5,002 nt of DNA from an uncultured Atopobium sp. (GTDB lineage Bacteria > Actinomycetota > Coriobacteriia > Coriobacteriales > Atopobiaceae), in the NCBI GenBank assembly GCA_916720465.1, contig CAKARF010000072.1, positions 1 through 5,002 of the forward strand. Direction: 5' to 3'. A program made the translations under genes and the position numbers. Position 1 is the stretch's first letter. The number at the start of each line of letters is the position of its first letter. A model generated the notes under the pieces. That model had not been told where the DNA came from and searched no databases. It saw nothing but the letters and a program-made list of their open reading frames with translations. This document shows positions 1 to 5,002 of the stretch, one piece after another.

Positions 1-1319
1 GAGATACCAGAAACAGCTGCTGCCTCAGGGTTTCCACCTACTGCATAGAGGTTCTTACCAAAGGTGGTCTTGTTCCAGATGAACCAAACAATAGCGATTG
101 CTGCGATTGCCCACAAAATGATGGATGGGAATTTACCAATTCGTGGAATGATCATATCAGGAATGGAAGGCTCGATAGCGCCAAACGAAACACCCTTTGT
201 TGCATAGGTAACAATACCAAAGATAATCAGCATGTTAGCCATGGTCGAGATGAATGGGTGCATCTTAAACTTAGCGGTAAAGAAGCCAGCAATACTGGTA
301 AAGCAGGTGCACAGGACAATACAGGTAACCAGAGCCATGATGATTCTGACAGGAATTGGAACGCCAGTAAGATCAAACGTGATACCAAAGACCTGGCCGG
401 TATTAATGCCCTGGTGCATGATGATGGTTGAAGCGGTCATGCCCATACCAACCATACGACCAATAGACAGGTCAGTACCAGTAAGCAGAATCAATCCAGC
501 TACACCAAGAGCCAGGAACATTCGAGGCGATGCCTGCTGAAGAATGTTGATGACGTTGGAGTATGTCAAAAGCTGAGTGCCCTTGACTGCTGGGGTAATG
601 ATACAAAGGGCAATAAATACCAGGAGAATAACGATATACAGACCGTTCTGAAGCAAGAATGAACGGGTGTTAAAGGTGTACTTGTAGTTCTCCCACTTCT
701 GAGCCTGAGACTCCAGTGGAGTGAACTTAGACATCCTGAGAAGGTCGATGAGGTGATACTCATGACTAAACGCGTTATGAGCACGGTCTTTGATGCGCTG
801 AAGGTCCTTCTGATAGTTGACCTTAGCATCGAACTGACGGTTCTTATAGACGTACTTCTCGTCCTTGATTTCCTGAGCATCAGAAGTCTTGCTGACAGCC
901 TCTTCGTGCTCCTTCTTGAGGCGCTCAAGAGCAGCAGCGTAATTCTGCTTAGCCTGCTCCTTCTCTACGACACAGCTTGCCTTAACTGGCTCAAGATACT
1001 CGCTCTTGTAGTGCTCCTTGAGATACGCCTCAGCCTCTGCAATAAGCTTGGAAACCTGAGCGCTGTTCTCGGACTCAACCTTCTTTGCAAGCTCCAGCTC
1101 AGCCTTGTAGCCCTCAATAAGCGTATTGCGCTCTTCGGCAGAGATAGACTTATCGCGCTTTGTTGACTCAATAGCGCTCAGTGTTGAAATTACTTTGTTG
1201 GTACCATTTGCGCGAAGCTCATCAATCTGAGCCTGAATGGAACCAATCTTCTGATCAATAGGCTTTAGCAGCTCTTTTTCCTGCTCGGCCGTCAGAACAG
1301 ATCCACCTGTTTTTGGCAT
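1..1319 (-). CDS. mglC: Galactose/methyl-galactoside ABC transporter permease MglC, with long N-terminal extension (partial, C-terminus outside window)
   Basis: This is the membrane channel subunit of the Mgl sugar importer (RbsC/AraH/MglC permease family); 439 residues are visible and the frame stays open to the window edge. Family hallmarks are clear: GTDLSIGRMVG at about 281-291, and the cytoplasmic coupling loop WNKTTFGKN...GGNPEAAAVSGI at about 415-439, both nearly identical to E. coli MglC. Hydrophobic segments lie near 224-243, 264-282, 323-345, 357-375 and 398-415. By comparison with the 336-residue E. coli protein, roughly 105 residues are missing off the left edge. The oddity is residues 1-195: a Lys/Glu/Ala/Gln-rich, probably helical or coiled-coil soluble region before the usual MglC start, presumably cytoplasmic. 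I chose the ATG at 1319 because AGGAGAGG lies 9 nt upstream and overlaps the mglA stop. The in-frame ATG at 1328 abuts that site, and the ATG at 734 (M196, where a normal-length MglC would begin) has no well-spaced ribosome site. It follows mglA after 15 nt, so the two are surely cotranscribed. Confidence 0.93.
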   Translation of the reverse strand, partial: MPKTGGSVLTAEQEKELLKPIDQKIGSIQAQIDELRANGTNKVISTLSAIESTKRDKSISAEERNTLIEGYKAELELAKKVESENSAQVSKLIAEAEAYLKEHYKSEYLEPVKASCVVEKEQAKQNYAAALERLKKEHEEAVSKTSDAQEIKDEKYVYKNRQFDAKVNYQKDLQRIKDRAHNAFSHEYHLIDLLRMSKFTPLESQAQKWENYKYTFNTRSFLLQNGLYIVILLVFIALCIITPAVKGTQLLTYSNVINILQQASPRMFLALGVAGLILLTGTDLSIGRMVGMGMTASTIIMHQGINTGQVFGITFDLTGVPIPVRIIMALVTCIVLCTCFTSIAGFFTAKFKMHPFISTMANMLIIFGIVTYATKGVSFGAIEPSIPDMIIPRIGKFPSIILWAIAAIAIVWFIWNKTTFGKNLYAVGGNPEAAAVSGI

Positions 1320-1328
1320 TTGTATCAT

Positions 1329-1336
1329 CCTCTCCT
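1329..1336 (-). promoter_or_regulatory. Ribosome binding site of mglC, overlapping the mglA stop codon
   Basis: The minus strand reads TAGGAGAGG, in which the mglA stop TAG shares its last two bases with the Shine-Dalgarno AGGAGAGG. It sits 9 nt before the ATG at 1319. Its strength and spacing are the main reason to place the mglC start here, which puts the long N-terminal extension inside the translated protein. The overlap suggests translational coupling of mglC to mglA. Confidence 0.8.
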
Positions 1337-2843
1337 ACAGGTACTTTGCGCTGAGGCGCAGGAGTTCTTCTTGATTTGTCTCGTTGGTATTGACGATGCC
1401 CGAGAGTCTACCGTTGGACATAACGCCAATTCGGTTGGTAATTCCCAAAATCTCTGGCATCTCCGAAGAGACTACGATAATAGTGGTACCGCTCTTAGCC
1501 ATATCAATAATGAGCTGGTAAATCTCATATTTAGCACCAACATCAATACCACGAGTAGGCTCGTCCATCAGGAAAACCTGAGGATAGCGCTCGAGCCATT
1601 TACCAAAAATGACCTTCTGCTGGTTGCCACCAGAAAGACTTGAAATCAAATCTGATGGACCCTGAGCCTTGGTATTCATAACCTTGAGCTCGTTGACGGT
1701 AGCCTTGGTCATCTTAGGATCAGAAAGGATTGGACCAGACTTGTACTGGTTCAAGTTTGCAATGGTTGTGTTAAACGTCAGGTCGCCCTTAAGGAACAGA
1801 CCGTTTGCCTTACGCTCCTCGGTAATCATGGCAAAACCGTGATCCATTGCCTCTGCAGCTGCCGAGAAGTTCATAAGGTGTCCGTTGACGTAGACACGAC
1901 CTGCTGCTCTGGTTCGTACACCAAAGATTGTCTCAAGAAGCTCAGTTCTACCAGCACCGACAAGACCATACAGACCAAAGATCTCGCCCTTCTTGACGTC
2001 AAAGGTGACGTCCTGAAGGTATGGCTCATATTTAGTTGAAAGGTGCTGAATAGAAAGATACGTCTTACCAGGAGTGTTAGTAACATCTGGGAAGCGATTC
2101 TCAAGTGAGCGGCCGACCATTGCGGAAATAAGTTCATTCATGTTGGTTTCATCAGAGCGCTTGGTCATAACAAGCTTACCGTCACGAAGAACTGAAATGT
2201 CGTCGCAAATCTCAAAGATCTCATCCATCTTGTGAGAGATGTAGACCAAAGAAATTCCCTGCTCTTTGAGCATATGAATCATCTCAAAGAGTTTCTCGAC
2301 CTCTTGGGTCATAAGCGAAGAAGTAGGCTCATCAAGAACAATAATCTTAGCGTTGTAAGAAATTGCCTTTGCAATCTCGCACATCTGACGCTGAGATACT
2401 GACATGTTCTTCATAGGCTGTGTCAGGTCTACAGTCATACCAAGACGCCTGAAGAGCTCATTAGCTTCTTTTTTCATGCGTCCCTCGTCGACAACACCCA
2501 TTGCATTAACGGGATAGCGACCAAGGAACAAGTTATCTACAACATTTCTATCAAGGCACTGGTTAAGCTCCTGGTGAACCATTGCGACGCCATTCTCAAG
2601 TGCGTCTTTTGGTCCGGAAAAATTAACCTCTTTGCCGTCAAGAAATATCTTGCCTTCATCTTTTTGATACGTACCAAACAGGCACTTCATCATGGTAGAT
2701 TTGCCTGCGCCGTTCTCTCCCATAAGACCCATAACGGTTCCACGGCGTACGTTCATTGAAATGTGATCCAGAACGCGGTTACGTCCAAAGGACTTGCTCA
2801 TTCCATCAATTGTTAGAACGATATCGTTTTCTGTATCTGCCAT
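1335..2843 (-). CDS. mglA: Galactose/methyl-galactoside ABC transporter ATP-binding protein MglA
   Basis: This 502-residue protein is the tandem ATPase of the Mgl importer, working on the cytoplasmic face with the MglC channel; E. coli MglA is 506 residues, so it is full length. The first nucleotide-binding domain has Walker A GENGAGKST (42-50), Q-loop Gln91, signature SVSQRQ (148-153), Walker B IIVLDEPTS (167-175) and switch His204. The second has the degenerate P-loop GLVGAGRTE (293-301, no Lys), EER in place of the usual Q-loop (342-344), a canonical LSGGNQQK (403-410), Walker B VFLMDEPT (423-430), and Ser460 where the switch His would be. This asymmetry is normal for the monosaccharide-transporter ATPases (RbsA/XylG/MglA), in which only the first site is fully catalytic. 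The ATG at 2843 has AAGGGG seven nt upstream (2851-2856). It lies 104 bp after mglB and 15 nt before mglC. The choice of MglA over a generic sugar ATPase rests on close sequence resemblance and the neighbouring MglB and MglC. Confidence 0.95.
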   Translation of the reverse strand: MADTENDIVLTIDGMSKSFGRNRVLDHISMNVRRGTVMGLMGENGAGKSTMMKCLFGTYQKDEGKIFLDGKEVNFSGPKDALENGVAMVHQELNQCLDRNVVDNLFLGRYPVNAMGVVDEGRMKKEANELFRRLGMTVDLTQPMKNMSVSQRQMCEIAKAISYNAKIIVLDEPTSSLMTQEVEKLFEMIHMLKEQGISLVYISHKMDEIFEICDDISVLRDGKLVMTKRSDETNMNELISAMVGRSLENRFPDVTNTPGKTYLSIQHLSTKYEPYLQDVTFDVKKGEIFGLYGLVGAGRTELLETIFGVRTRAAGRVYVNGHLMNFSAAAEAMDHGFAMITEERKANGLFLKGDLTFNTTIANLNQYKSGPILSDPKMTKATVNELKVMNTKAQGPSDLISSLSGGNQQKVIFGKWLERYPQVFLMDEPTRGIDVGAKYEIYQLIIDMAKSGTTIIVVSSEMPEILGITNRIGVMSNGRLSGIVNTNETNQEELLRLSAKYL

Positions 2844-2890
2844 GTAATCACCCCTTATCTCGCTAAGTTATTGCGCTTATTCGCGAGAAC

Positions 2891-2921
2891 ACCGGAGGAG
2901 AGCAGGTGTCTCCCCTCCGGT
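2891..2921 (-). other. Stem-loop between mglB and mglA (probable mRNA 3'-end stabiliser or attenuator)
   Basis: On the minus strand ACCGGAGGGGAG is followed by a 7-nt loop and then CTCTCCTCCGGT: a 12-bp GC-rich stem with a single G-U pair. No run of U follows (the next bases are GTTCTCGCG), so it is unlikely to be an efficient intrinsic terminator. It is placed 27 nt after the mglB stop and about 35 nt before the mglA ribosome site. A hairpin there commonly protects the upstream message and lets the binding protein be made in excess over the ATPase and permease. That role is inferred; the hairpin itself is plain in the sequence. Confidence 0.75.
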
Positions 2922-2947
2922 ATTGTTTCGTGCTATCGACTACTTAA

Positions 2948-4249
2948 TTACTTAAGCAGCTGGGTATAGGAAGAACCGTTGTCGGTCTTAACCATGTTGA
3001 ATGCAAATGCATCGTACTCGTCAGGGTTGCCAAGACGGTTGGTAATGTTGGACTCAGTCTGGCCATCGCCTGCGATGAACTCAACGTTGAGGTTGAGCAG
3101 TGGAGCGTACTTCTTGAGCAGTGGTACATAGGTTGAACCAAGGAAGTTGTCGCCAGAGTTGTAGGTGTTGAGCCAAACCTTCTTCTCTGGGTGCTTGTCT
3201 GCGCTCAGCTGAGCAGAAGCATCCTTGTAAGTAGTGGTTGCGTCAAGGTTGTCCTTATAGTTCTCAGCGGTAACTGCAAGATTGAGAGCGTAGTAAGAAC
3301 GCTGCTCTGCAACATACTTGTAGTCCTTGGAGTCAATCTTGTTGCCAGCGTCGTCTGCGGACTCAATGCCGGTGTTGATGTCAGCGCCGTCAAGAGCGTT
3401 GCGGAGCAGACGGAGTGTCAGGTAAGCCTGGACATCTGGGTGCTGGGAAATGGTGCCTGCATAGCCGTCAGCAATAGCTGCAACAGCGTCAGAGTTAGCG
3501 TCGTAACCAAAGGTTGGGACCTTCTGAGCCTTGGACCATGCGTTGAAGATGGACATGCCCATACCGTCGTTGTTAGAAACAACAACATCAATCTGATCGC
3601 CGAAGGAAGAAGACCAAGCAGCAATTGCGTTACCAGCGGTTGCAGCATCCCATGTTGCACCAGCGGTGTTCTTCATCTCCTGAGAAGCAAGCTCACGGAT
3701 GGTGTAGGACTTGCCGCCAACCTCAAGCTTACCGTCCTGGACAACAGAAGCGGAGCCGTCAGTGTTGGTGCCTACTGGATCAGAAATAATCTTGCCGTCC
3801 TTCTCAATGCCGGTACCAAGTGCCTTACGGACACCACGAGTACGAGCGATAGAGTCGTTGTGACCGATGTCACCAATTGCAAGAACGTAACCAATGATGC
3901 AATCCTTGTTACGATCAAGCTCAGCTGCGTGAGCTTTAATGTAATCAAGAACCATCTGGCCCTGGAGCTCTGCACCCTGAACTGCGTCAAAGCCGACGTA
4001 ATAGGTATCCTTGTTGAAGTTAAGGGTGTTGGTATCAAGCTCACCGGTTGAGCTGTTGGAAGGCTGACGGTTGAAGAAGACAACAGGCTTATCCTTGTTC
4101 TCTACCTTTGCATCTTTAGCGCCTTCATCTTTTTTCTCGCTAGGAGCGCAAGCTGCAAGAACGCTAGATCCACCAACGCTAAGAACGCCCAGACCACAGA
4201 ACTTTAGAAAACTGCGACGAGACACATCCATAGTAGTGACCTTTCTCAT
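2948..4249 (-). CDS. mglB: Galactose/methyl-galactoside-binding lipoprotein MglB, apparently circularly permuted
   Basis: This is the substrate-binding subunit of the importer: 433 residues from the ATG at 4249, or 427 from the in-frame ATG at 4231. Both starts have a weak AAAGG-type site 8 nt upstream, so the choice is open. The N-terminus is a Tat lipoprotein signal: SRRSFLK (10-16), a hydrophobic stretch, then lipobox LAAC with Cys34. A charged linker leads into KPVVFFNRQPS (54-64), which matches the strand near residue 105 of mature E. coli galactose-binding protein. Sugar-contact residues follow in order: His130, Asp132, Arg136, Trp200, Asn227, Asp250, and Gln269 in place of Asn256. After the usual C-terminal part (about 318-335) and a linker, residues 357-433 resemble the normal N-terminus: YNSGDNF (Asp367, Phe369) and FNMV (Asn418), equivalent to Asp14, Phe16 and Asn91. 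The calcium loop is only partly kept, and about 39 residues are inserted before Trp200. It is the first gene of mglBAC. Confidence 0.9.
   Translation of the reverse strand: MRKVTTMDVSRRSFLKFCGLGVLSVGGSSVLAACAPSEKKDEGAKDAKVENKDKPVVFFNRQPSNSSTGELDTNTLNFNKDTYYVGFDAVQGAELQGQMVLDYIKAHAAELDRNKDCIIGYVLAIGDIGHNDSIARTRGVRKALGTGIEKDGKIISDPVGTNTDGSASVVQDGKLEVGGKSYTIRELASQEMKNTAGATWDAATAGNAIAAWSSSFGDQIDVVVSNNDGMGMSIFNAWSKAQKVPTFGYDANSDAVAAIADGYAGTISQHPDVQAYLTLRLLRNALDGADINTGIESADDAGNKIDSKDYKYVAEQRSYYALNLAVTAENYKDNLDATTTYKDASAQLSADKHPEKKVWLNTYNSGDNFLGSTYVPLLKKYAPLLNLNVEFIAGDGQTESNITNRLGNPDEYDAFAFNMVKTDNGSSYTQLLK
4240..4245 (-). promoter_or_regulatory. Candidate ribosome binding site for the alternative mglB start at 4231
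   Basis: The minus strand reads GAAAGG, 8 nt before the ATG at 4231 (protein beginning MDVSRRSFLK). A comparable AAAAGG lies 8 nt before the ATG at 4249, but it falls in the loop and inner stem of the inverted repeat at 4251-4271. If that repeat folds in the RNA, the 4231 start would be the more accessible one. Confidence 0.45.
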
Positions 4250-4250
4250 T

Positions 4251-4271
4251 TGTTATGCCTTTTGCATAACA
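4251..4271. promoter_or_regulatory. 8-bp perfect inverted repeat immediately upstream of mglB (candidate operator or RNA hairpin)
   Basis: TGTTATGC and GCATAACA are exact inverted copies separated by 5 bp (21 bp in all). The repeat ends 1 bp before the ATG at 4249 and 19 bp before the one at 4231. Size and symmetry suit a dimeric DNA-binding repressor. In RNA the same sequence could form a small hairpin near the ribosome site. There is no U tract, so it is not a terminator. I do not recognise the regulator. Confidence 0.5.
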
Positions 4272-4341
4272 CTGACCTTAATGAGTACGTTAACAAATCT
4301 CATCACAGCTCTTTGTGAGATGTCGCTCAACGGTTGTAGAA

Positions 4342-4378
4342 ATACCGTAAGCGTTATGTTTTGTACCTTTTACGGTAT
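4342..4378. repeat. 9-bp perfect inverted repeat bracketing the mgl promoter (candidate paired operators)
   Basis: On the plus strand ATACCGTAA (4342-4350) and TTACGGTAT (4370-4378) are exact reverse complements, 19 bp apart. Each arm also contains a small palindrome of its own, TAC-C-GTA, so each could bind a dimer. One arm overlaps the proposed -35 element and the other covers the expected transcription start, with about 28 bp between arm centres. That placement suits a repressor blocking polymerase. The symmetry is seen directly; the function is inferred. Confidence 0.5.
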
Positions 4379-4381
4379 CAA
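4353..4381 (-). promoter_or_regulatory. Predicted sigma-A promoter of the mglBAC operon
   Basis: The minus strand gives TTGATA (4381-4376), a 17-bp spacer, then CATAAC (4358-4353). The -35 matches 5 of 6 consensus bases and the -10 matches 4 of 6. The bases just upstream (about 4396-4382) are A/T-rich with two A-tracts, resembling an UP element. Transcription would begin near 4346, giving a leader of roughly 100 nt before mglB. It lies downstream of the tRNA terminator, which means the operon needs its own promoter here. Confidence 0.5.
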
Positions 4382-4510
4382 TTTTGAAATTTTTGAGGAT
4401 AAATAAAGAAAAACCGGTCAAATGGCCAAAACATCGAGAAAATCGTCCTCTTCAAATCTGTGAATAAAATTCTGCTGGTAATACAAGAAAAACAGGACAG
4501 CACTTCATAC

Positions 4511-4537
4511 AAAAAAGACCAGGCAATGCCTGGTCTT
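4511..4537 (-). terminator. Intrinsic terminator of the tRNA-Asn transcript
   Basis: The minus strand reads AAGACCAGGC, loop ATT, GCCTGGTCTT, then further T residues: a perfect 10-bp stem with a 3-nt loop, running into six U at its end. It starts 8 nt after the encoded CCA of the tRNA. The plus-strand reading lacks a T run after the stem, so it works in one direction. It separates the tRNA unit from the mgl operon. Confidence 0.9.
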
Positions 4538-4545
4538 GAAAATTC

Positions 4546-4620
4546 TGGCTCCCCGAGCAGGATTTGAACCTGCGACACGCTGATTAACAGTCAGCTGCGC
4601 TACCGCTGCGCCATCGGGGA
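4546..4620 (-). tRNA. tRNA-Asn (anticodon GUU), CCA encoded
   Basis: The 75-nt sequence folds as a full cloverleaf: acceptor TCCCCGA/TCGGGGA, D stem GCGC/GCGC with loop AGCGGTA, anticodon stem GCTGA/TCAGC with loop CTGTTAA, a 5-nt variable loop, and T stem GCAGG/CCTGC with loop TTCGAAT. The anticodon GTT is at 4588-4586, reading Asn codons AAC and AAU. The discriminator is G and the 3' CCA (4548-4546) is encoded in the DNA. The gene has its own promoter and terminator, so it is a single-gene unit between rpoD and the mgl operon. Confidence 0.97.
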
Positions 4621-4646
4621 ATATGTGTGCTTCTCAGCAGTGTTTA

Positions 4647-4675
4647 AGTATAGAGAGACATTCCAAACCATGCAA
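4647..4675 (-). promoter_or_regulatory. Sigma-A promoter of tRNA-Asn
   Basis: The minus strand has TTGCAT (4675-4670), exactly 17 bp, then TATACT (4652-4647). Transcription would start near 4640, about 20 nt before the mature 5' end of the tRNA. Near-consensus -10 and ideal spacing fit a strong housekeeping promoter. Confidence 0.75.
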
Positions 4676-4686
4676 GCATTATTTAG

Positions 4687-4708
4687 AAAAAATTTAGCCA
4701 AATTCTTC
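4687..4708 (-). terminator. Weak candidate terminator after rpoD
   Basis: The minus strand reads GAAGAATTT, loop GGCT, then AAATTTTTT. This gives 8-9 pairs, nearly all A-U with one or two G-U, and the six-U tract forms much of the 3' arm. It is the only hairpin seen between the rpoD stop and the tRNA promoter. It is too weak to be certain, and read-through into the tRNA unit is possible. Confidence 0.3.
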
Positions 4709-4741
4709 TTGCACAATCTCCCGTATACCTAAACCAGGAAG

Positions 4742-5002
4742 CTACTCCTCCATATAGTCCTTAAGACGGCCGGACCTAGAAGGATGACGAAGCTTTGCCA
4801 AGGTCTTGGACTCAATCTGGCGAATACGCTCACGCGTAACACCAAACTCCTTGCCTACCTCTTCAAGGGTACGAGGGTGGCCATCCTCAAGACCAAAGCG
4901 GAACTTAATAACCTTACGCTCACGATCAGCAAGGCCGTCAAGAACCTGCTCAAGCTGCTCACGAAGCATTGAATCAGAAGCTGCATCTGGTGGAGCAACA
5001 GC
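4742..5002 (-). CDS. rpoD: RNA polymerase primary sigma factor RpoD/SigA, C-terminal fragment (start outside window)
   Basis: The last 86 residues of the housekeeping sigma factor are visible, ending at TAG 4744-4742; the frame is open to the right edge. This part is sigma region 4, which contacts the -35 promoter element and the RNA polymerase beta flap. The fragment begins with PPDAAS, the conserved lead-in before region 4. The four-helix region follows, with LADRERKVIKFRFGL at about 24-38, and then the helix-turn-helix: TLEEVGKEFG and recognition helix VTRERIRQIE at about 45-64. It ends in SKTLAKLRHPSRSGRLKDYMEE-type sequence, typical of group 1 sigma factors and unlike the shorter alternative ones. 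Nothing in the visible part is damaged. A group 2 paralogue cannot be excluded without the N-terminal regions, but the near-identity to RpoD makes the primary sigma by far the likeliest. Confidence 0.93.
   Translation of the reverse strand, partial: AVAPPDAASDSMLREQLEQVLDGLADRERKVIKFRFGLEDGHPRTLEEVGKEFGVTRERIRQIESKTLAKLRHPSRSGRLKDYMEE

Noticed and set aside
732..734. ATG encoding M196 as the true mglC start
   Set aside because: It would give a normal-length MglC, but the only purine-rich bases (CAGG) abut the ATG, whereas the ATG at 1319 has AGGAGAGG at proper spacing and tight linkage to mglA. The long open frame would otherwise be an unexplained 585-bp gap.
753..1166. Plus-strand, Leu-rich open frame antisense to mglC, resembling a membrane protein
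   Set aside because: Its Leu-richness is the complement of the Lys/Glu-rich codons of the MglC extension. No ribosome site or promoter supports it.
1935..1970. Degenerate second Walker A in MglA as a sign of a broken gene
   Set aside because: GLVGAGRTE lacking Lys is characteristic of the RbsA/XylG/MglA tandem ATPases; the protein is full length and otherwise intact.
3191..4051. Long plus-strand open frame (286 codons) antisense to mglB
   Set aside because: It lies wholly inside mglB on the opposite strand, its translation is low-complexity Val/Leu/Ser/Cys-rich with no recognisable motif, and mglB has clear family motifs throughout.
4297..4321. ATCTCA/TGAGAT inverted repeat in the mglB leader
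   Set aside because: Only 6 bp with a 13-nt spacer; such repeats arise by chance, and nothing links it to a known riboswitch or leader structure.
4302..4330. Alternative mgl promoter TTGAGC-17-TGTGAT
   Set aside because: It has ideal spacing but only 4 of 6 matches in each element. The TTGATA-17-CATAAC promoter upstream matches better and has an A/T-rich upstream tract. A secondary start is not excluded.
4382..4510. Possible small gene or non-coding RNA between the tRNA terminator and the mgl promoter
   Set aside because: The stretch is A/T-rich, with no start codon plus ribosome site leading to a credible frame and no promoter-terminator pair.

Overview
The window looks like part of a moderate-GC Gram-positive genome, most likely Actinobacteria of the class Coriobacteriia (an Atopobium/Lancefieldella-like organism). 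This placement is inferred from the actinobacterial-type end of the housekeeping sigma factor, the Tat-type lipoprotein signal on the sugar-binding protein and the codon use. It is not proven. All recognised genes lie on the minus strand, so the order of transcription runs from high to low coordinates.

Layout in transcription order: (1) 5002-4742, the C-terminal end of the primary sigma factor RpoD/SigA, with its start outside the window. (2) 4675-4511, a compact tRNA-Asn(GUU) unit with its own promoter, an encoded CCA end and a strong intrinsic terminator. (3) 4510-4250, a non-coding control region holding a plausible sigma-A promoter flanked by a 9-bp inverted repeat and, just before the first gene, a separate 8-bp inverted repeat. 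(4) 4249-1, an mglBAC operon for a galactose/methyl-galactoside ABC importer: mglB (substrate-binding lipoprotein), a 104-bp gap with a strong stem-loop, mglA (tandem ATPase), a 15-nt gap, then mglC (permease), which runs off the left edge.

The genes form one import machine. MglB captures the sugar outside the membrane, MglC forms the channel and MglA drives transport with ATP.

Two components have unusual architecture. MglB appears to be a circular permutant. Its mature chain begins at the strand that is roughly residue 105 in E. coli galactose-binding protein. The segment that normally forms the N-terminus, carrying the sugar-contacting Asp-Asn-Phe and Asn residues, is at the C-terminus, after a new linker. 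Nearly all sugar contacts are retained, which argues for a working permuted protein rather than a broken gene. MglC carries an extra charged, probably helical cytoplasmic region of about 195 residues before its first membrane segment. Comparisons with E. coli proteins are from memory and by eye.
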